Shown here one piece after another: positions 1 through 8,511 of a stretch of DNA of 41,742 nucleotides. The translations under genes were made by a program, and so were the position numbers. How positions within the stretch are numbered: position 1 is the first letter of the stretch; each line of letters begins with the position of its first letter. Under the pieces are notes generated by a model, which did not search any database, was not told the origin of the DNA, and saw only the letters and a list, made by a program, of their open reading frames with translations. Source of the DNA: Ignavibacteria bacterium (lineage in GTDB: Bacteria; Bacteroidota; Ignavibacteria; Ignavibacteriales; Melioribacteraceae); assembly GCA_009773205.1 (NCBI GenBank), contig WPAE01000018.1:1-41742 (forward strand). Reading direction: 5' to 3'.

Positions 1-92
1 AGGCCCTCCATAAAACGGCGGGCAGGCCCTCCATAAAACGGCGGGCAGGCCCTCCATAAAACGGCGGGCAGGCCCTCCATAAAACGGCGGGC
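1..92. repeat. 23-bp tandem repeat, four perfect copies
   Basis: Four identical 23-bp units lie head to tail at 1-23, 24-46, 47-69 and 70-92. The array is probably longer, because it starts at the window edge. The unit is GC-rich in an AT-rich region. Each unit can fold on itself: GCCCTCC and GGCGGGC pair with one mismatch around an ATAAAAC loop. A second imperfect hairpin spans each junction. On the minus strand the unit has no stop codon in any frame. It lies downstream of gpsA, and positions 93-144 hold nothing else that I recognise. Confidence 0.95.
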
Positions 93-144
93 GGGCAAGA
101 TTTGGCTCATAAATAAAATTGAGAGTAGTTATTCAGATAGGAGT

Positions 145-1146
145 TTATTCTTTTTCAGCTTTCATATCGCGTGTCATCAATTCGTAAGTAACTTTTATAG
201 GATCTCGCTCTTCGAAAAGAATTGAATACACTGCATTTGCAATCGGAGTTGAAACTTTATGTTTTGTAGAAAGTTCATGAACTGACTTAGAGGTTTGAAC
301 TCCTTCGGCAATCATTTGCATAGATTTTAAAACATCTTTGAGTTTTTTTCCGCTTCCAATTTGTTCACCTACATAACGGTTACGACTATGCTTGCTCATG
401 CAAGTAACAATTAAATCTCCCATACCGGATAAACCCGAAAATGTTTCTGGCTTTGCGCCAAGGTGAATACCTAAGCGTGAAATTTCGGCAATGCCTCTTG
501 TCATAATAGCAGCTTTAGTATTATCGCCAAATCCTGCGCCGTCAATAATTCCTGCTCCAACTGCTATTACATTTTTAAGCGCACCGCCATATTCAACACC
601 AAGAATATCTGTGGTAGAATAAACTCGAAAATAGGATGTAATAAACGCTGATTGAATTTGCTTAGCAGTAAATTCCTCTATGCTGGAAGCTACAACCGCT
701 GTAGGAATTTTTTTACTAACTTCTTCTGCGTGAGATGGGCCTGATAAAACACCAATTTGAGATGGAGATAATTTCTTGAGTTCATCTTTTATAATTTGCG
801 ATACTGTCATTAACGTTCCAACTTCAATTCCTTTTGATACACTTACAAAAGTTGTATTCTTAAAGTTTTCGCCTTTAAGTTCATGAACAACGTTTCTAAT
901 AAACTGAGTTGGAACTGCTATCACTATCATATGTTGATTATGGCAGCTTTGAGAAAGAGAATGTGTTATTGCAATGCCATCTGGTATTATTGCCCCGGGT
1001 AAGTAAAGTTTGTTCTCACGAGTACTTTCTAATATTTTGGCATAATTATTTTTATACTCCCACAGAGTAACACTATGCCCGTTGTAGTGAAGGAGAATTG
1101 CTAAAGTAGTTCCCCAGCCGCCGGCACCAAGTACAGAAATTCTCAT
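145..1146 (-). CDS. gpsA: NAD(P)-dependent glycerol-3-phosphate dehydrogenase
   Basis: This cytosolic enzyme reduces dihydroxyacetone phosphate to sn-glycerol-3-phosphate, the backbone for phospholipids. The 333-residue length is normal for GpsA. The Rossmann dinucleotide motif GAGGWGTTLA is at residues 7-16. The segment SGPSHAEEV is typical of the family, and GGALKNVIAVGAGI carries the expected catalytic lysine. GLSGMGDLIVTC follows in the helical C-terminal domain. The ATG directly follows the TAA stop of plsY with no intervening base, so the two are almost certainly cotranscribed and translationally coupled. That fits the pathway, since PlsY uses the product of GpsA. Nothing looks damaged. 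The identification is secure. Confidence 0.97.
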   Translation of the reverse strand: MRISVLGAGGWGTTLAILLHYNGHSVTLWEYKNNYAKILESTRENKLYLPGAIIPDGIAITHSLSQSCHNQHMIVIAVPTQFIRNVVHELKGENFKNTTFVSVSKGIEVGTLMTVSQIIKDELKKLSPSQIGVLSGPSHAEEVSKKIPTAVVASSIEEFTAKQIQSAFITSYFRVYSTTDILGVEYGGALKNVIAVGAGIIDGAGFGDNTKAAIMTRGIAEISRLGIHLGAKPETFSGLSGMGDLIVTCMSKHSRNRYVGEQIGSGKKLKDVLKSMQMIAEGVQTSKSVHELSTKHKVSTPIANAVYSILFEERDPIKVTYELMTRDMKAEKE

Positions 1147-1815
1147 TTACACAGTTTTCTTTTTTGAAAATGAAATTTTTCTTTCGCTGCCTTTTAGCAA
1201 ACGCGCGATGTTTGCTTTATGAGTATAAACTACAAAGACTGCTAATAAAATTGCAAAGGGAAGAATAGTATGGTAGCCTTGTATATCCACATTAAAAATA
1301 TTTTCCCTTATAACCATTATTACCGGAACAGACACGGCCGCCGCAAGAGAACCTAATGAAATATACCTTGATATCCCAACAACTAAAAAGAAAATGCCCA
1401 AAGCTAAAGCCATATCAATTGTAACAATCATAATTAAAACGCCAAGACCTGTTGCAATTCCTTTTCCACCTTTAAACCCGGCAAATAAAGTCCAAACATG
1501 ACCCATAACTGCAGCAACACCGCAGATGATTTGAACTAAAGTAAAGTCATCAAATGGAGTAACATTGCTAAAGGGGAAACTATCTAAGTAAAGCCGAGCT
1601 ACAACAATCACGGCAATTGCGCCTTTAAGTGCGTCTAACAGAATTGTAAGAATGCCCCACTTCCAGCCAAGTACGCGAAAAACGTTTGAACCACCGGCGT
1701 TGCCGCTGCCGAAATTTCTTATATCTATTCCACGAACTAATTTACTTATAACAATACTTGTTGGAATTGAACCAACTAAATAAGAGAGAATTATTACGAA
1801 AAACAGATTTAGCAT
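1147..1815 (-). CDS. plsY: Acyl-phosphate:glycerol-3-phosphate acyltransferase PlsY
   Basis: This inner-membrane enzyme transfers an acyl chain from acyl-phosphate to glycerol-3-phosphate, making lysophosphatidic acid. The protein is 222 residues with about five hydrophobic spans. The family motifs are present: GSIPTSIVISK near the N-terminus, IRNFGSGNAGGSNVFRVLG with the conserved GSGN segment, and GHVWTLFAGFKGGKGIATGLG with the GGKG acyl-phosphate loop. The C-terminus is basic. An AAGGTAG stretch lies upstream of the ATG. The gene follows ispD after 68 bp and abuts gpsA, so it is probably the third gene of a queA-ispD-plsY-gpsA transcript. The identification is secure. Confidence 0.96.
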   Translation of the reverse strand: MLNLFFVIILSYLVGSIPTSIVISKLVRGIDIRNFGSGNAGGSNVFRVLGWKWGILTILLDALKGAIAVIVVARLYLDSFPFSNVTPFDDFTLVQIICGVAAVMGHVWTLFAGFKGGKGIATGLGVLIMIVTIDMALALGIFFLVVGISRYISLGSLAAAVSVPVIMVIRENIFNVDIQGYHTILPFAILLAVFVVYTHKANIARLLKGSERKISFSKKKTV

Positions 1816-1883
1816 TTTGTATCTACCTTTATGATAAACAAAAAATATGTAAAAGGATTTTTATAAACAATTTGATTTTTCTA

Positions 1884-2564
1884 TTAATAAGATTTCAAAA
1901 TCAACGATAATAATTGTATGTCTTCATCAGTAGTAATTTTGAAGTTAAGAGATGAGCCATTTACGATTTTAATTTTGTAACCTGCACGATGTACAAGCAT
2001 AGATTCATCTGTGCCTATAAAATTTTCTGCTTTGGATTTTTTCATTGCTTCCATAAGTATCTTGTATTTGAATACTTGTGGTGTTTGTGCATAGAAAAAT
2101 TCTGAGCGGTCTACGTAATCCATTACAAAATCATTTCCTCTAATCAAAGTATCTTTAGCTTTCATAGCTACAACAGCAGAACCAAATTGCTTTGCAGTCT
2201 GAATTGAATTGTATAAAATTTCTTTTGTAAGCAAAGGGCGGACGGCATCGTGTACAACAATAATATCATCATCATCGGCTCTTAGTGATTTTAACGCATT
2301 GTAAACTGAGTGCTGTCGTTCTTCGCCGCCTTCAACCAAGCACGTAAATTTAGTTAAGTCGAAATTTTGTTTGATAGATTCTAAAAGGGGGAAAAAGCTG
2401 CTCTGCGCAGCTACAACAATTTCATCAACGTGTTTAGAAGATTGAAAGACTTGAAGTGTGTAAGCAATTAGCTCTTTGCCTGCAAATTGCAAATATTGTT
2501 TGGGAAGCGGTGTGTTAATCCGCTTTCCCAAACCACCCGAAGGAATTATAACATACGTTTTCAT
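1884..2564 (-). CDS. ispD: 2-C-methyl-D-erythritol 4-phosphate cytidylyltransferase
   Basis: This enzyme joins CTP and methylerythritol phosphate to make CDP-ME, a step of the MEP (non-mevalonate) isoprenoid pathway. It is 226 residues, normal for a stand-alone IspD without an IspF fusion. The nucleotide-binding signature is IIPSGGLGKRI near the N-terminus, with Ser-Gly where Ala-Ala-Gly is more common, followed by PKQYL. VHDAVRPLL is the conserved metal/substrate motif, and GTDESMLVHRAG lies near the C-terminus. The ATG lies one base downstream of the queA stop. It implies that the organism makes isoprenoids by the MEP route. Confidence 0.95.
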   Translation of the reverse strand: MKTYVIIPSGGLGKRINTPLPKQYLQFAGKELIAYTLQVFQSSKHVDEIVVAAQSSFFPLLESIKQNFDLTKFTCLVEGGEERQHSVYNALKSLRADDDDIIVVHDAVRPLLTKEILYNSIQTAKQFGSAVVAMKAKDTLIRGNDFVMDYVDRSEFFYAQTPQVFKYKILMEAMKKSKAENFIGTDESMLVHRAGYKIKIVNGSSLNFKITTDEDIQLLSLILKSY

Positions 2565-2565
2565 A

Positions 2566-3603
2566 CTACAGAATCAGCATAGCATCACCGTAACTTAAGA
2601 AACGGTAATCATCCTTTAATGCTTTTTTATAAGATTTCATCATAAAATCATAACCAGCAAATGCGCTAATAAGCATTAGTAAAGTCGATTCAGGCGAATG
2701 GAAATTTGTTATAAGTTTTTTGGTTACTTTGAAATCATATGGCGGAAAGATAAATTTATCTGTCCAGCCAAAATTTGGTTTAGCTAATCCATCTGCTGTT
2801 ACACTGCTTTCTAAGGCGCGGCAGGTGCTAGTTCCTACAACAAAAACATTTTTTTTGTTCTTCAGCGCAGTGTTAATAACTTCGGCAGTATGAGCAGGGA
2901 CTTCAAAGAATTCAGAATCCATTCTGTGTTTTGTTAAATCTTCTACTTCAACAGGACGAAAAGTACCAAGCCCGATATGAAGAATAACCGGAACTGTGCT
3001 AACTCCAATCTTCTCTAGTTTTTTGATTAAAGCAGGAGTAAAGTGTAACCCTGCAGTTGGAGCAGCAACAGAGCCATCAACTTCTGCAAAGATTGTTTGG
3101 TAGTCTTCACGGTCTTTTGGAACAGCATCACGTTTAATATACGGCGGCAGAGGAGTGTGCCCAATTTTATCTATCGCCTTAAAAATATCACCTGCATCTT
3201 CGTTAAAGCGAACAGTTCTTCCGCGTGATGTTGTGTTGTCAATTACTTCGCACCAAAGTTTATCATTGAAATATATTCTGTTGCCGATACGAACTTTTCT
3301 TGCAGGATCAACGATAACATCCCATATGTTTTCTTCTTTATTTAATTCGCGCAAAACAAAGACTTCAATTTTGGCGTTTGTTCTTTCTTTTTTGCCAAAG
3401 AGGCGTGCCTGCATTACTTTGCTTTTGTTCACTACAATAACATCGCCTTTTTGCATGAAATCAGTTATATCTGAGAACTTATAGTTTTCGATGCTTTGAT
3501 CGGCGCGGTTCATAACCATAAGTTTTGCTTTATCGCGCGGGTTTGCAGGATGCTTAGCAATTGCTGTCTTTGGTAAATTATATTTGAAATCTGATAACTT
3601 CAT
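2566..3603 (-). CDS. queA: S-adenosylmethionine:tRNA ribosyltransferase-isomerase
   Basis: QueA moves the ribosyl group of S-adenosylmethionine onto preQ1 at tRNA position 34, forming epoxyqueuosine. The 345-residue length is typical. Family segments visible are DFKYNLPKTAIAKHP at the N-terminus, GDVIVVNKSKVMQARLFG, APTAGLHFT, HIGLGTFRPVEVEDL and the C-terminal TNFHSPESTLLMLISAFAGYD. It is the first gene of the apparent queA-ispD-plsY-gpsA operon. Its promoter should lie in 3604-3711, just before the hairpin and MITE-like element described separately. The reading frame is intact. Confidence 0.97.
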   Translation of the reverse strand: MKLSDFKYNLPKTAIAKHPANPRDKAKLMVMNRADQSIENYKFSDITDFMQKGDVIVVNKSKVMQARLFGKKERTNAKIEVFVLRELNKEENIWDVIVDPARKVRIGNRIYFNDKLWCEVIDNTTSRGRTVRFNEDAGDIFKAIDKIGHTPLPPYIKRDAVPKDREDYQTIFAEVDGSVAAPTAGLHFTPALIKKLEKIGVSTVPVILHIGLGTFRPVEVEDLTKHRMDSEFFEVPAHTAEVINTALKNKKNVFVVGTSTCRALESSVTADGLAKPNFGWTDKFIFPPYDFKVTKKLITNFHSPESTLLMLISAFAGYDFMMKSYKKALKDDYRFLSYGDAMLIL

Positions 3604-3676
3604 TTAGACTCCTCTAAATTATTTCTGAGGAAAATTAACAAAGAATCTCGCCAACAGTTAATTAGAGATTCTTCGC

Positions 3677-3696
3677 CTCCCGCATAAAAGCGGGAG
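3677..3696. repeat. GC-rich hairpin with ATAAAA loop
   Basis: Perfect 7-bp arms CTCCCGC and GCGGGAG flank an ATAAAA loop. A weaker outer pairing (ATTCT at 3668-3672 with AGAAT at 3701-3705) may extend it. It lies about 75 bp upstream of queA. The loop and the CCCGC/GGGAG arms resemble the tandem unit at 1-92, so both may belong to one repeat family. No T-tract follows, so it is not an obvious terminator. Confidence 0.7.
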
Positions 3697-3716
3697 ACTC
3701 AGAATAATAACATTTA

Positions 3717-3854
3717 GAAACATCTGAAATATTTACGCTAAGTCATGGTGATCATTCGGCAAGCTCATGACAGGGTTTGTCGAACCATGACACTACAAAC
3801 GAAATTGCCACACTGCAAGCAGGTGTGACAATAGATTAATTATTCAGATGTTTC
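3717..3854. mobile_element. MITE-like element with 12-bp inverted repeats and 5-bp flanking duplication
   Basis: The 12-bp sequence GAAACATCTGAA at 3717-3728 is perfectly inverted at 3843-3854. Directly outside, ATTTA is present on both sides (3712-3716 and 3855-3859), as a target-site duplication would be. The interior codes for nothing. It contains nested palindromes: GTCATG and CATGAC arms near 3742-3771, a TGTCATGG/CCATGACA theme, and a stem TTGCCACAC/GTGTGACAA around 3805-3831. The right end lies six bases from the ppdK stop codon. The CATGAC-rich interior resembles dispersed palindromic repeats that I associate with Bacteroidota-type genomes; that link is from memory. Confidence 0.65.
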
Positions 3855-3860
3855 ATTTAC

Positions 3861-6653
3861 TTATTTCTTCCTAGCCGTTTTTTTAGGAGCAGCTATTTTA
3901 GACTTAACTACTTTTTGTGCAGCATTTTTTGGTGTAGATTTTTTAGCTGCTCTTTCTTCTTTAACAACTGCTTGTGCTGCTGCTAAACGAGCAATAGGAA
4001 CGCGGAATGGTGAACAACTTACGTAGTTCAAACCAATTTGATGACAGAATTCAACAGATTTAGGTTCGCCGCCATGCTCGCCGCAAATACCAATTTTTAA
4101 TTCTGGTCTGGTAGCGCGGCCGCCTTGAACTGCGATTTCCATCAACTTACCAATTGCAGGTCTATCAATTGATTGAAATGGATCTTCCGGTAAAATCTTT
4201 TTATCAAGATATTCTGGTAAGAATCCACCTATATCATCGCGCGAGAAACCGAAGCCCATTTGTGTAAGATCGTTTGTTCCAAAAGAGAAGAATTGAGCTA
4301 CTTCGGCAATCTTATCTGCAGTTAAACAAGCACGAGGAATTTCGATCATTGTACCGGTTAAGTGAGGAATTTTCTTTAATCCAAATTGAGCGGCAACTTC
4401 AGCATGAATTTTATTTACTAAAACAAACTGATGCTTAATTTCGTTTACGTCGCAGGTAACAGGAATCATAATTTCTGGAAAAGGTTTTTTACCTTCAACC
4501 AATAATTCTGCAGTTGCCTGGAAGATTGCTCTAACTTGCATTTCAGTAATTTCGGGATATGTAATGCCAAGACGAACGCCGCGGTGTCCCATCATCGGGT
4601 TGTTTTCGTGCAGCGAATCAGCACGTTCGTTAAGTTCTTCCAAAGAAATATTTAAACTTGCTGCTAATTTCTCTCTCTCTTCAGTTCTTGTAGGAACAAA
4701 TTCGTGCAGCGGCGGATCGAGTGTACGAAATGTTACAGCGTATCCATCCATAGCTTCCAAAGTTCCTTTTACGTCTCTCATAACGTAAGGGAAGAGTTCG
4801 TTAAGAGCAGAAATTCTTTCATTTTGAGTTTTAGAATGGATCATCTTACGCAAAATGAATAAAGGCTCTTCAGAATGTTTTCCGTAGAACATATGTTCTG
4901 TTCTGAATAATCCAATTCCTTCGGCGCCATAAGCGCGTGCACGAAGAGCATCTTCTGGAGTCTCAGCGTTAGTTCTTACTTTTAATTTCTTAACACTATC
5001 ACATAGTTTCATGAATGCAACGAAATCAGCATTATCTTCAGCAGCTTTCTTCATCGGAAGTTCACCTGCATAAACAGCACCTTTAGAACCGTTAAGAGTT
5101 ACCCAATCGCCTTCCTTAAATGTAAACCCGCCTGCATTAAAAGTTCTTTCCTCGTAATTAATTTTTAAACCTCCGGCGCCAACAATACAGCACTTGCCCC
5201 AACCGCGTGCAACTAATGCTGCATGAGATGTCATACCGCCGCGGGCTGTAAGAATAGCTTGTGCAGCACGCATTCCTTCAATGTCTTCAGGATTTGTTTC
5301 TTCGCGTACAAGAATAACTCTTTTGCCTTCTTTAAACCAAGCTACAGCATCTGCTGCATTGAAAACAATCTGACCCGAAGCTCCGCCAGGTCCAGCAGGT
5401 AAACCTTTAATAAATGCTTTAGTATTTAGTTCAACAGCCGGATCTATAATTGGGTGGAGCAGCTCATCCAATTGAGAAGGATGAACGCGCATTACAGCTT
5501 CTTCTTTTGTGATTAATTTTTCTTTATACATATCAAGTGCCATCTTAACAGCCGCTGGTCCGTTTCGCTTGCCTACACGGCATTGTAACATGTAAAGTCT
5601 GCCTTCTTGAATTGTAAATTCAATATCAAGCATATCGTTGTAATGTTTTTCAAGCAAGCGTTGAATCTTGTGTAATTCTTTATAAGTAGAAGGCATTCCA
5701 GTTTCTAATGAAGGAAGGTGAGCAGTATGTTCTGTCTTACCAACTTCGTTAATTGGGTTAGGAGTTCTAATGCCAGCAACAACATCTTCGCCTTGAGCGT
5801 TTGTTAGCCACTCGCCGTAGAAATAATTTTCTCCGGTTGCCGGGTTACGTGTAAACGCAACGCCAGTAGCAGATGTTTCGCCCATGTTACCAAATACCAT
5901 AGATTGAACGTTTACTGCAGTTCCCCAATCATCCGGTATTTCTTCAATTCTTCTATAAGATATAGCACGTTTGCCCATCCAGCTTTGGAACACAGCAGAA
6001 ACTGCGCCCCAAAGTTGATCCATTGGATTTTCGGGAAAAGGTTTGCCTAAAACTTCTTTAACTTTTGCTTTGTATGTTTCGATTAATTCTTTTAAATCAT
6101 CAGCAGATAAATCTGTATCTGCATTAACGCCGCGAGCTTCTTTCATTTTGTGAAGTTCTTTTTCTAATTGCTGGCGAACGCCTTTTCCTTCCGCAGGTTC
6201 AATACCGGCAGCTTTTTCCATAACAACATCGGAGTACATTTGTATTAAGCGGCGGTGTGAATCATAAACGAAACGTGGATTACCTGTTTTAGCAATCAAA
6301 GCTTCGCGGGTTTCGTTGTTCAAACCAACGTTAAGAATTGTTTCCATCATACCGGGCATAGAAGCACGGGAGCCTGAACGAACTGAAACAAGCAATGGAT
6401 TTTTAAGATCGCCAAATTTAGCGCCCATAGCTTTTTCAGTTTTAGCAAGTGCTGCTTTCACTTGTGCTTCCAACTCTTTTGGATATTTTTTCTTGTTCTT
6501 GTAGTATGCTGTACATACTTCTGTTGTAATTGTGAAGCCGGCTGGAACCGGTAAACCAATGTTCACCATCTCGGCAAGGTTTGCACCTTTGCCACCGAGA
6601 AGCTCTTTCATGGTAGCTTTTCCTTCAGCACGTTTTCCACCGAAAAAGTACAC
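3861..6653 (-). CDS. ppdK: Pyruvate, phosphate dikinase with basic C-terminal tail
   Basis: PPDK interconverts pyruvate, ATP and phosphate with PEP, AMP and pyrophosphate. The order is ATP-grasp domain (start to about 350), phosphohistidine swivelling domain with GGMTSHAALVARGWG (catalytic His near residue 474), and PEP-binding TIM barrel ending with the GICGEHGGEP segment and its catalytic Cys. The family usually ends soon after the equivalent of PIARLAAAQA. Here about 35 more residues follow, rich in Lys and Ala and histone-like. The start is uncertain. GTG at 6653 gives MYFFGGK, while a CTG at 6668 would restore the usual KKYVYFFG beginning, and an in-frame TAA directly precedes that CTG. 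The gene is monocistronic. Confidence 0.96.
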   Translation of the reverse strand: MYFFGGKRAEGKATMKELLGGKGANLAEMVNIGLPVPAGFTITTEVCTAYYKNKKKYPKELEAQVKAALAKTEKAMGAKFGDLKNPLLVSVRSGSRASMPGMMETILNVGLNNETREALIAKTGNPRFVYDSHRRLIQMYSDVVMEKAAGIEPAEGKGVRQQLEKELHKMKEARGVNADTDLSADDLKELIETYKAKVKEVLGKPFPENPMDQLWGAVSAVFQSWMGKRAISYRRIEEIPDDWGTAVNVQSMVFGNMGETSATGVAFTRNPATGENYFYGEWLTNAQGEDVVAGIRTPNPINEVGKTEHTAHLPSLETGMPSTYKELHKIQRLLEKHYNDMLDIEFTIQEGRLYMLQCRVGKRNGPAAVKMALDMYKEKLITKEEAVMRVHPSQLDELLHPIIDPAVELNTKAFIKGLPAGPGGASGQIVFNAADAVAWFKEGKRVILVREETNPEDIEGMRAAQAILTARGGMTSHAALVARGWGKCCIVGAGGLKINYEERTFNAGGFTFKEGDWVTLNGSKGAVYAGELPMKKAAEDNADFVAFMKLCDSVKKLKVRTNAETPEDALRARAYGAEGIGLFRTEHMFYGKHSEEPLFILRKMIHSKTQNERISALNELFPYVMRDVKGTLEAMDGYAVTFRTLDPPLHEFVPTRTEEREKLAASLNISLEELNERADSLHENNPMMGHRGVRLGITYPEITEMQVRAIFQATAELLVEGKKPFPEIMIPVTCDVNEIKHQFVLVNKIHAEVAAQFGLKKIPHLTGTMIEIPRACLTADKIAEVAQFFSFGTNDLTQMGFGFSRDDIGGFLPEYLDKKILPEDPFQSIDRPAIGKLMEIAVQGGRATRPELKIGICGEHGGEPKSVEFCHQIGLNYVSCSPFRVPIARLAAAQAVVKEERAAKKSTPKNAAQKVVKSKIAAPKKTARKK

Positions 6654-6780
6654 GTACTTTTTTTCCAGTTAATGATATAGTTGTTTAATTCAATTTTGTG
6701 TTTCCATAGCTAAGCTCATTTACATTTCCTTTTAGAAATCGTAACCAAACCTGTTCCTCTTTTCATTTTATGATGAGAAG

Positions 6781-6804
6781 GGAAAATGAGTTTAACAGAA
6801 CTCA
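6781..6804 (-). terminator. Possible weak terminator after lpxK
   Basis: Arms TGAGTT and AACTCA flank a six-base loop. On the minus strand a short TTTT run follows. It lies 8 bases beyond the lpxK stop codon, at the end of the long lipid A/smc gene run. The stem is AT-rich and short, so confidence is low. The rest of 6654-6811 must hold the ppdK promoter, but I see no clear boxes. Confidence 0.35.
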
Positions 6805-6811
6805 CATTAAT

Positions 6812-7858
6812 TTATTTTAATGAATTCAGAACAAGCTTATTGAATTTATCTTGCTCTTCAATCTTCATTTCAATCTTTAAATAGTAGATGTCAATATCAT
6901 CTAGTTCTTTTCTAAAGTTTTTAAGTTTTACCGCATCCTTATGTGTAGTTAAAACTGAATGCGTGTTTGCATCATAAAACAGTTTTCTTATCTCTTGTAC
7001 TTCTGCTGTTGTGTAGTTTGCATGATCCGGATACAGAAGCTTGTTTGTTATATCTATATTATTTTGTTCAAGAATTTTTAGAAACGAGTGAGGTTTGGCT
7101 ATTCCGCATACAACCAAACTTTTCTGCCCTCGAAAATCTTCTAACGAGAAAGATTTCTGAGTTTTGACATCATAAATACCTTGAGACGAATAATATCCAT
7201 GAAAAACTTCTTTGCCTGCAAAATGTCTTTTCAGCTTAGCTGGAATTTCACTTTGTTCGGAAAACTTTCTATTTAGAATTATTATGTCTGCTCGTTTTAG
7301 TGATTCAAAAGGCTCGCGCATCATACCAAGTGGAATTGGATTTTGTTCTACAAAATCTACTTTAAGTAAAAATCTTTGATCAACAAGCACAATGTCTAAA
7401 TCTCTGTAAATCCATCTGTGTTGAAATGCGTCGTCGAGAATAATTGTATCTACGTAAGTGTCTTCAATTAATTGTTCGGCTCCAGCAGCTCGTTTTTCAC
7501 AAACTGCAGCAGGCACTTTTAATTCTTCAGCTACTAAAATAATTTCATCACCGCACTGTTCTACTTTGCTTATTATCTCATTGCCATTACTTACTAAAAG
7601 GTATCCAAAAGAACGTCTGCCGTAGCCGCGGCTCAAAATACCAATCCTTTTGTTAAATATTTTCAACATATTTCCAAGCATAAGTACTGTTGGAGTTTTA
7701 CCAGAGCCGCCAACTGTAATGTTACCTACAGAAATAACTTTAGCTTTTACACTTCTTACTCTAAATATGTTCTTATCGAATAAGTAATTTCTTACACGGA
7801 TAATAACAGCATAAATAAATGCAAAAGGGGAAAATATGATTCTTAACAATTCAAGCAT
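6812..7858 (-). CDS. lpxK: Tetraacyldisaccharide 4'-kinase LpxK
   Basis: LpxK phosphorylates the 4' position of the lipid A disaccharide at the inner-membrane surface, giving lipid IVA. The 348-residue protein has a hydrophobic N-terminal anchor (about residues 1-25). The P-loop VGNITVGGSGKTP follows, then ILSRGYGRR and IILDDAFQHRWIYRDLDIVLVD, the LpxK hallmark containing catalytic Asp and His. The ATG overlaps the 3' end of the DUF374 acyltransferase gene by 16 bases, showing tight coupling. It is the last gene of the run that starts at the GH2-like gene. The C-terminal half is AT-rich but intact. Confidence 0.95.
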   Translation of the reverse strand: MLELLRIIFSPFAFIYAVIIRVRNYLFDKNIFRVRSVKAKVISVGNITVGGSGKTPTVLMLGNMLKIFNKRIGILSRGYGRRSFGYLLVSNGNEIISKVEQCGDEIILVAEELKVPAAVCEKRAAGAEQLIEDTYVDTIILDDAFQHRWIYRDLDIVLVDQRFLLKVDFVEQNPIPLGMMREPFESLKRADIIILNRKFSEQSEIPAKLKRHFAGKEVFHGYYSSQGIYDVKTQKSFSLEDFRGQKSLVVCGIAKPHSFLKILEQNNIDITNKLLYPDHANYTTAEVQEIRKLFYDANTHSVLTTHKDAVKLKNFRKELDDIDIYYLKIEMKIEEQDKFNKLVLNSLK

Positions 7859-8511
7859 ATTTCATTAGCTTCTTTCTGTAGTTTGCTTAATAAGCATTCA
7901 CAATCATCAATTACTTTACTTGTTTCTTCTTTACTCAAATGTTGCATAACTAAAACCGGATCAGAATAAATTGCAGTAACTTTAGAAAATGGTTTTGGTA
8001 TTTCAAATCTATCCCAGCTTTTTAAAGTCCATTTACTCTTCATTCCAATTCCAACTAACAGAAGAGGAACCATAGAACGCTTAGCAGTTATAACCGCGCC
8101 GGGTTTCATTTTATAAATTGGTCCGGTTGGTCCATCTGGCGTAATTGCAAGGCAATAATTCTCTTCAGTTAGGTGAATCATTGTATCTAGCGCTTCATGA
8201 CCGCCTTTACTGCTGGAACCGCGAACAACATGAAATTTCCATTTCGCGAGGATTGCAGTCAGCACATCTCCGTCTTTGCTTTTACTAACAAGCGATGCAA
8301 AGTTTTTATTACGATGCAAATACCAGCCTACAAGCATTGAGCCGTGCCAAAATGCAGTTATGTAATTCTTCTTTTCTATATCCAATTTTTTAACAACATC
8401 GGAATTATAAATATTAATTCTAACAGTCTTTAAAAGAACGTCTATCAAAAAGCCGGCTATTCTGATACCAATTGCCCGGAGAATATTTTTTTGATAATTA
8501 GTAAGCTTCAT
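7843..8511 (-). CDS. DUF374 lysophospholipid acyltransferase-like protein
   Basis: This 222-residue protein has an N-terminal membrane helix and the DUF374 signature AFWHGSMLVGWYLH. VSKSKDGDVLTAIL, VRGSSSKGG and LAITPDGPTGP follow. DUF374 belongs to the LPLAT acyltransferase superfamily; the His of AFWHG takes the place of the HX4D catalytic His. It overlaps lpxB upstream by 14 bases and lpxK downstream by 16 bases. That position suggests that it acylates lipid A precursors, standing in for LpxL/LpxM-type enzymes, none of which is seen here. The substrate is inferred from context only; the family assignment is firm. Confidence 0.85.
   Translation of the reverse strand: MKLTNYQKNILRAIGIRIAGFLIDVLLKTVRINIYNSDVVKKLDIEKKNYITAFWHGSMLVGWYLHRNKNFASLVSKSKDGDVLTAILAKWKFHVVRGSSSKGGHEALDTMIHLTEENYCLAITPDGPTGPIYKMKPGAVITAKRSMVPLLLVGIGMKSKWTLKSWDRFEIPKPFSKVTAIYSDPVLVMQHLSKEETSKVIDDCECLLSKLQKEANEICLNC

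Noticed and set aside
1-92. CRISPR array
   Set aside because: The 23-bp units abut without spacers, so it is a plain tandem repeat; no cas genes are present.
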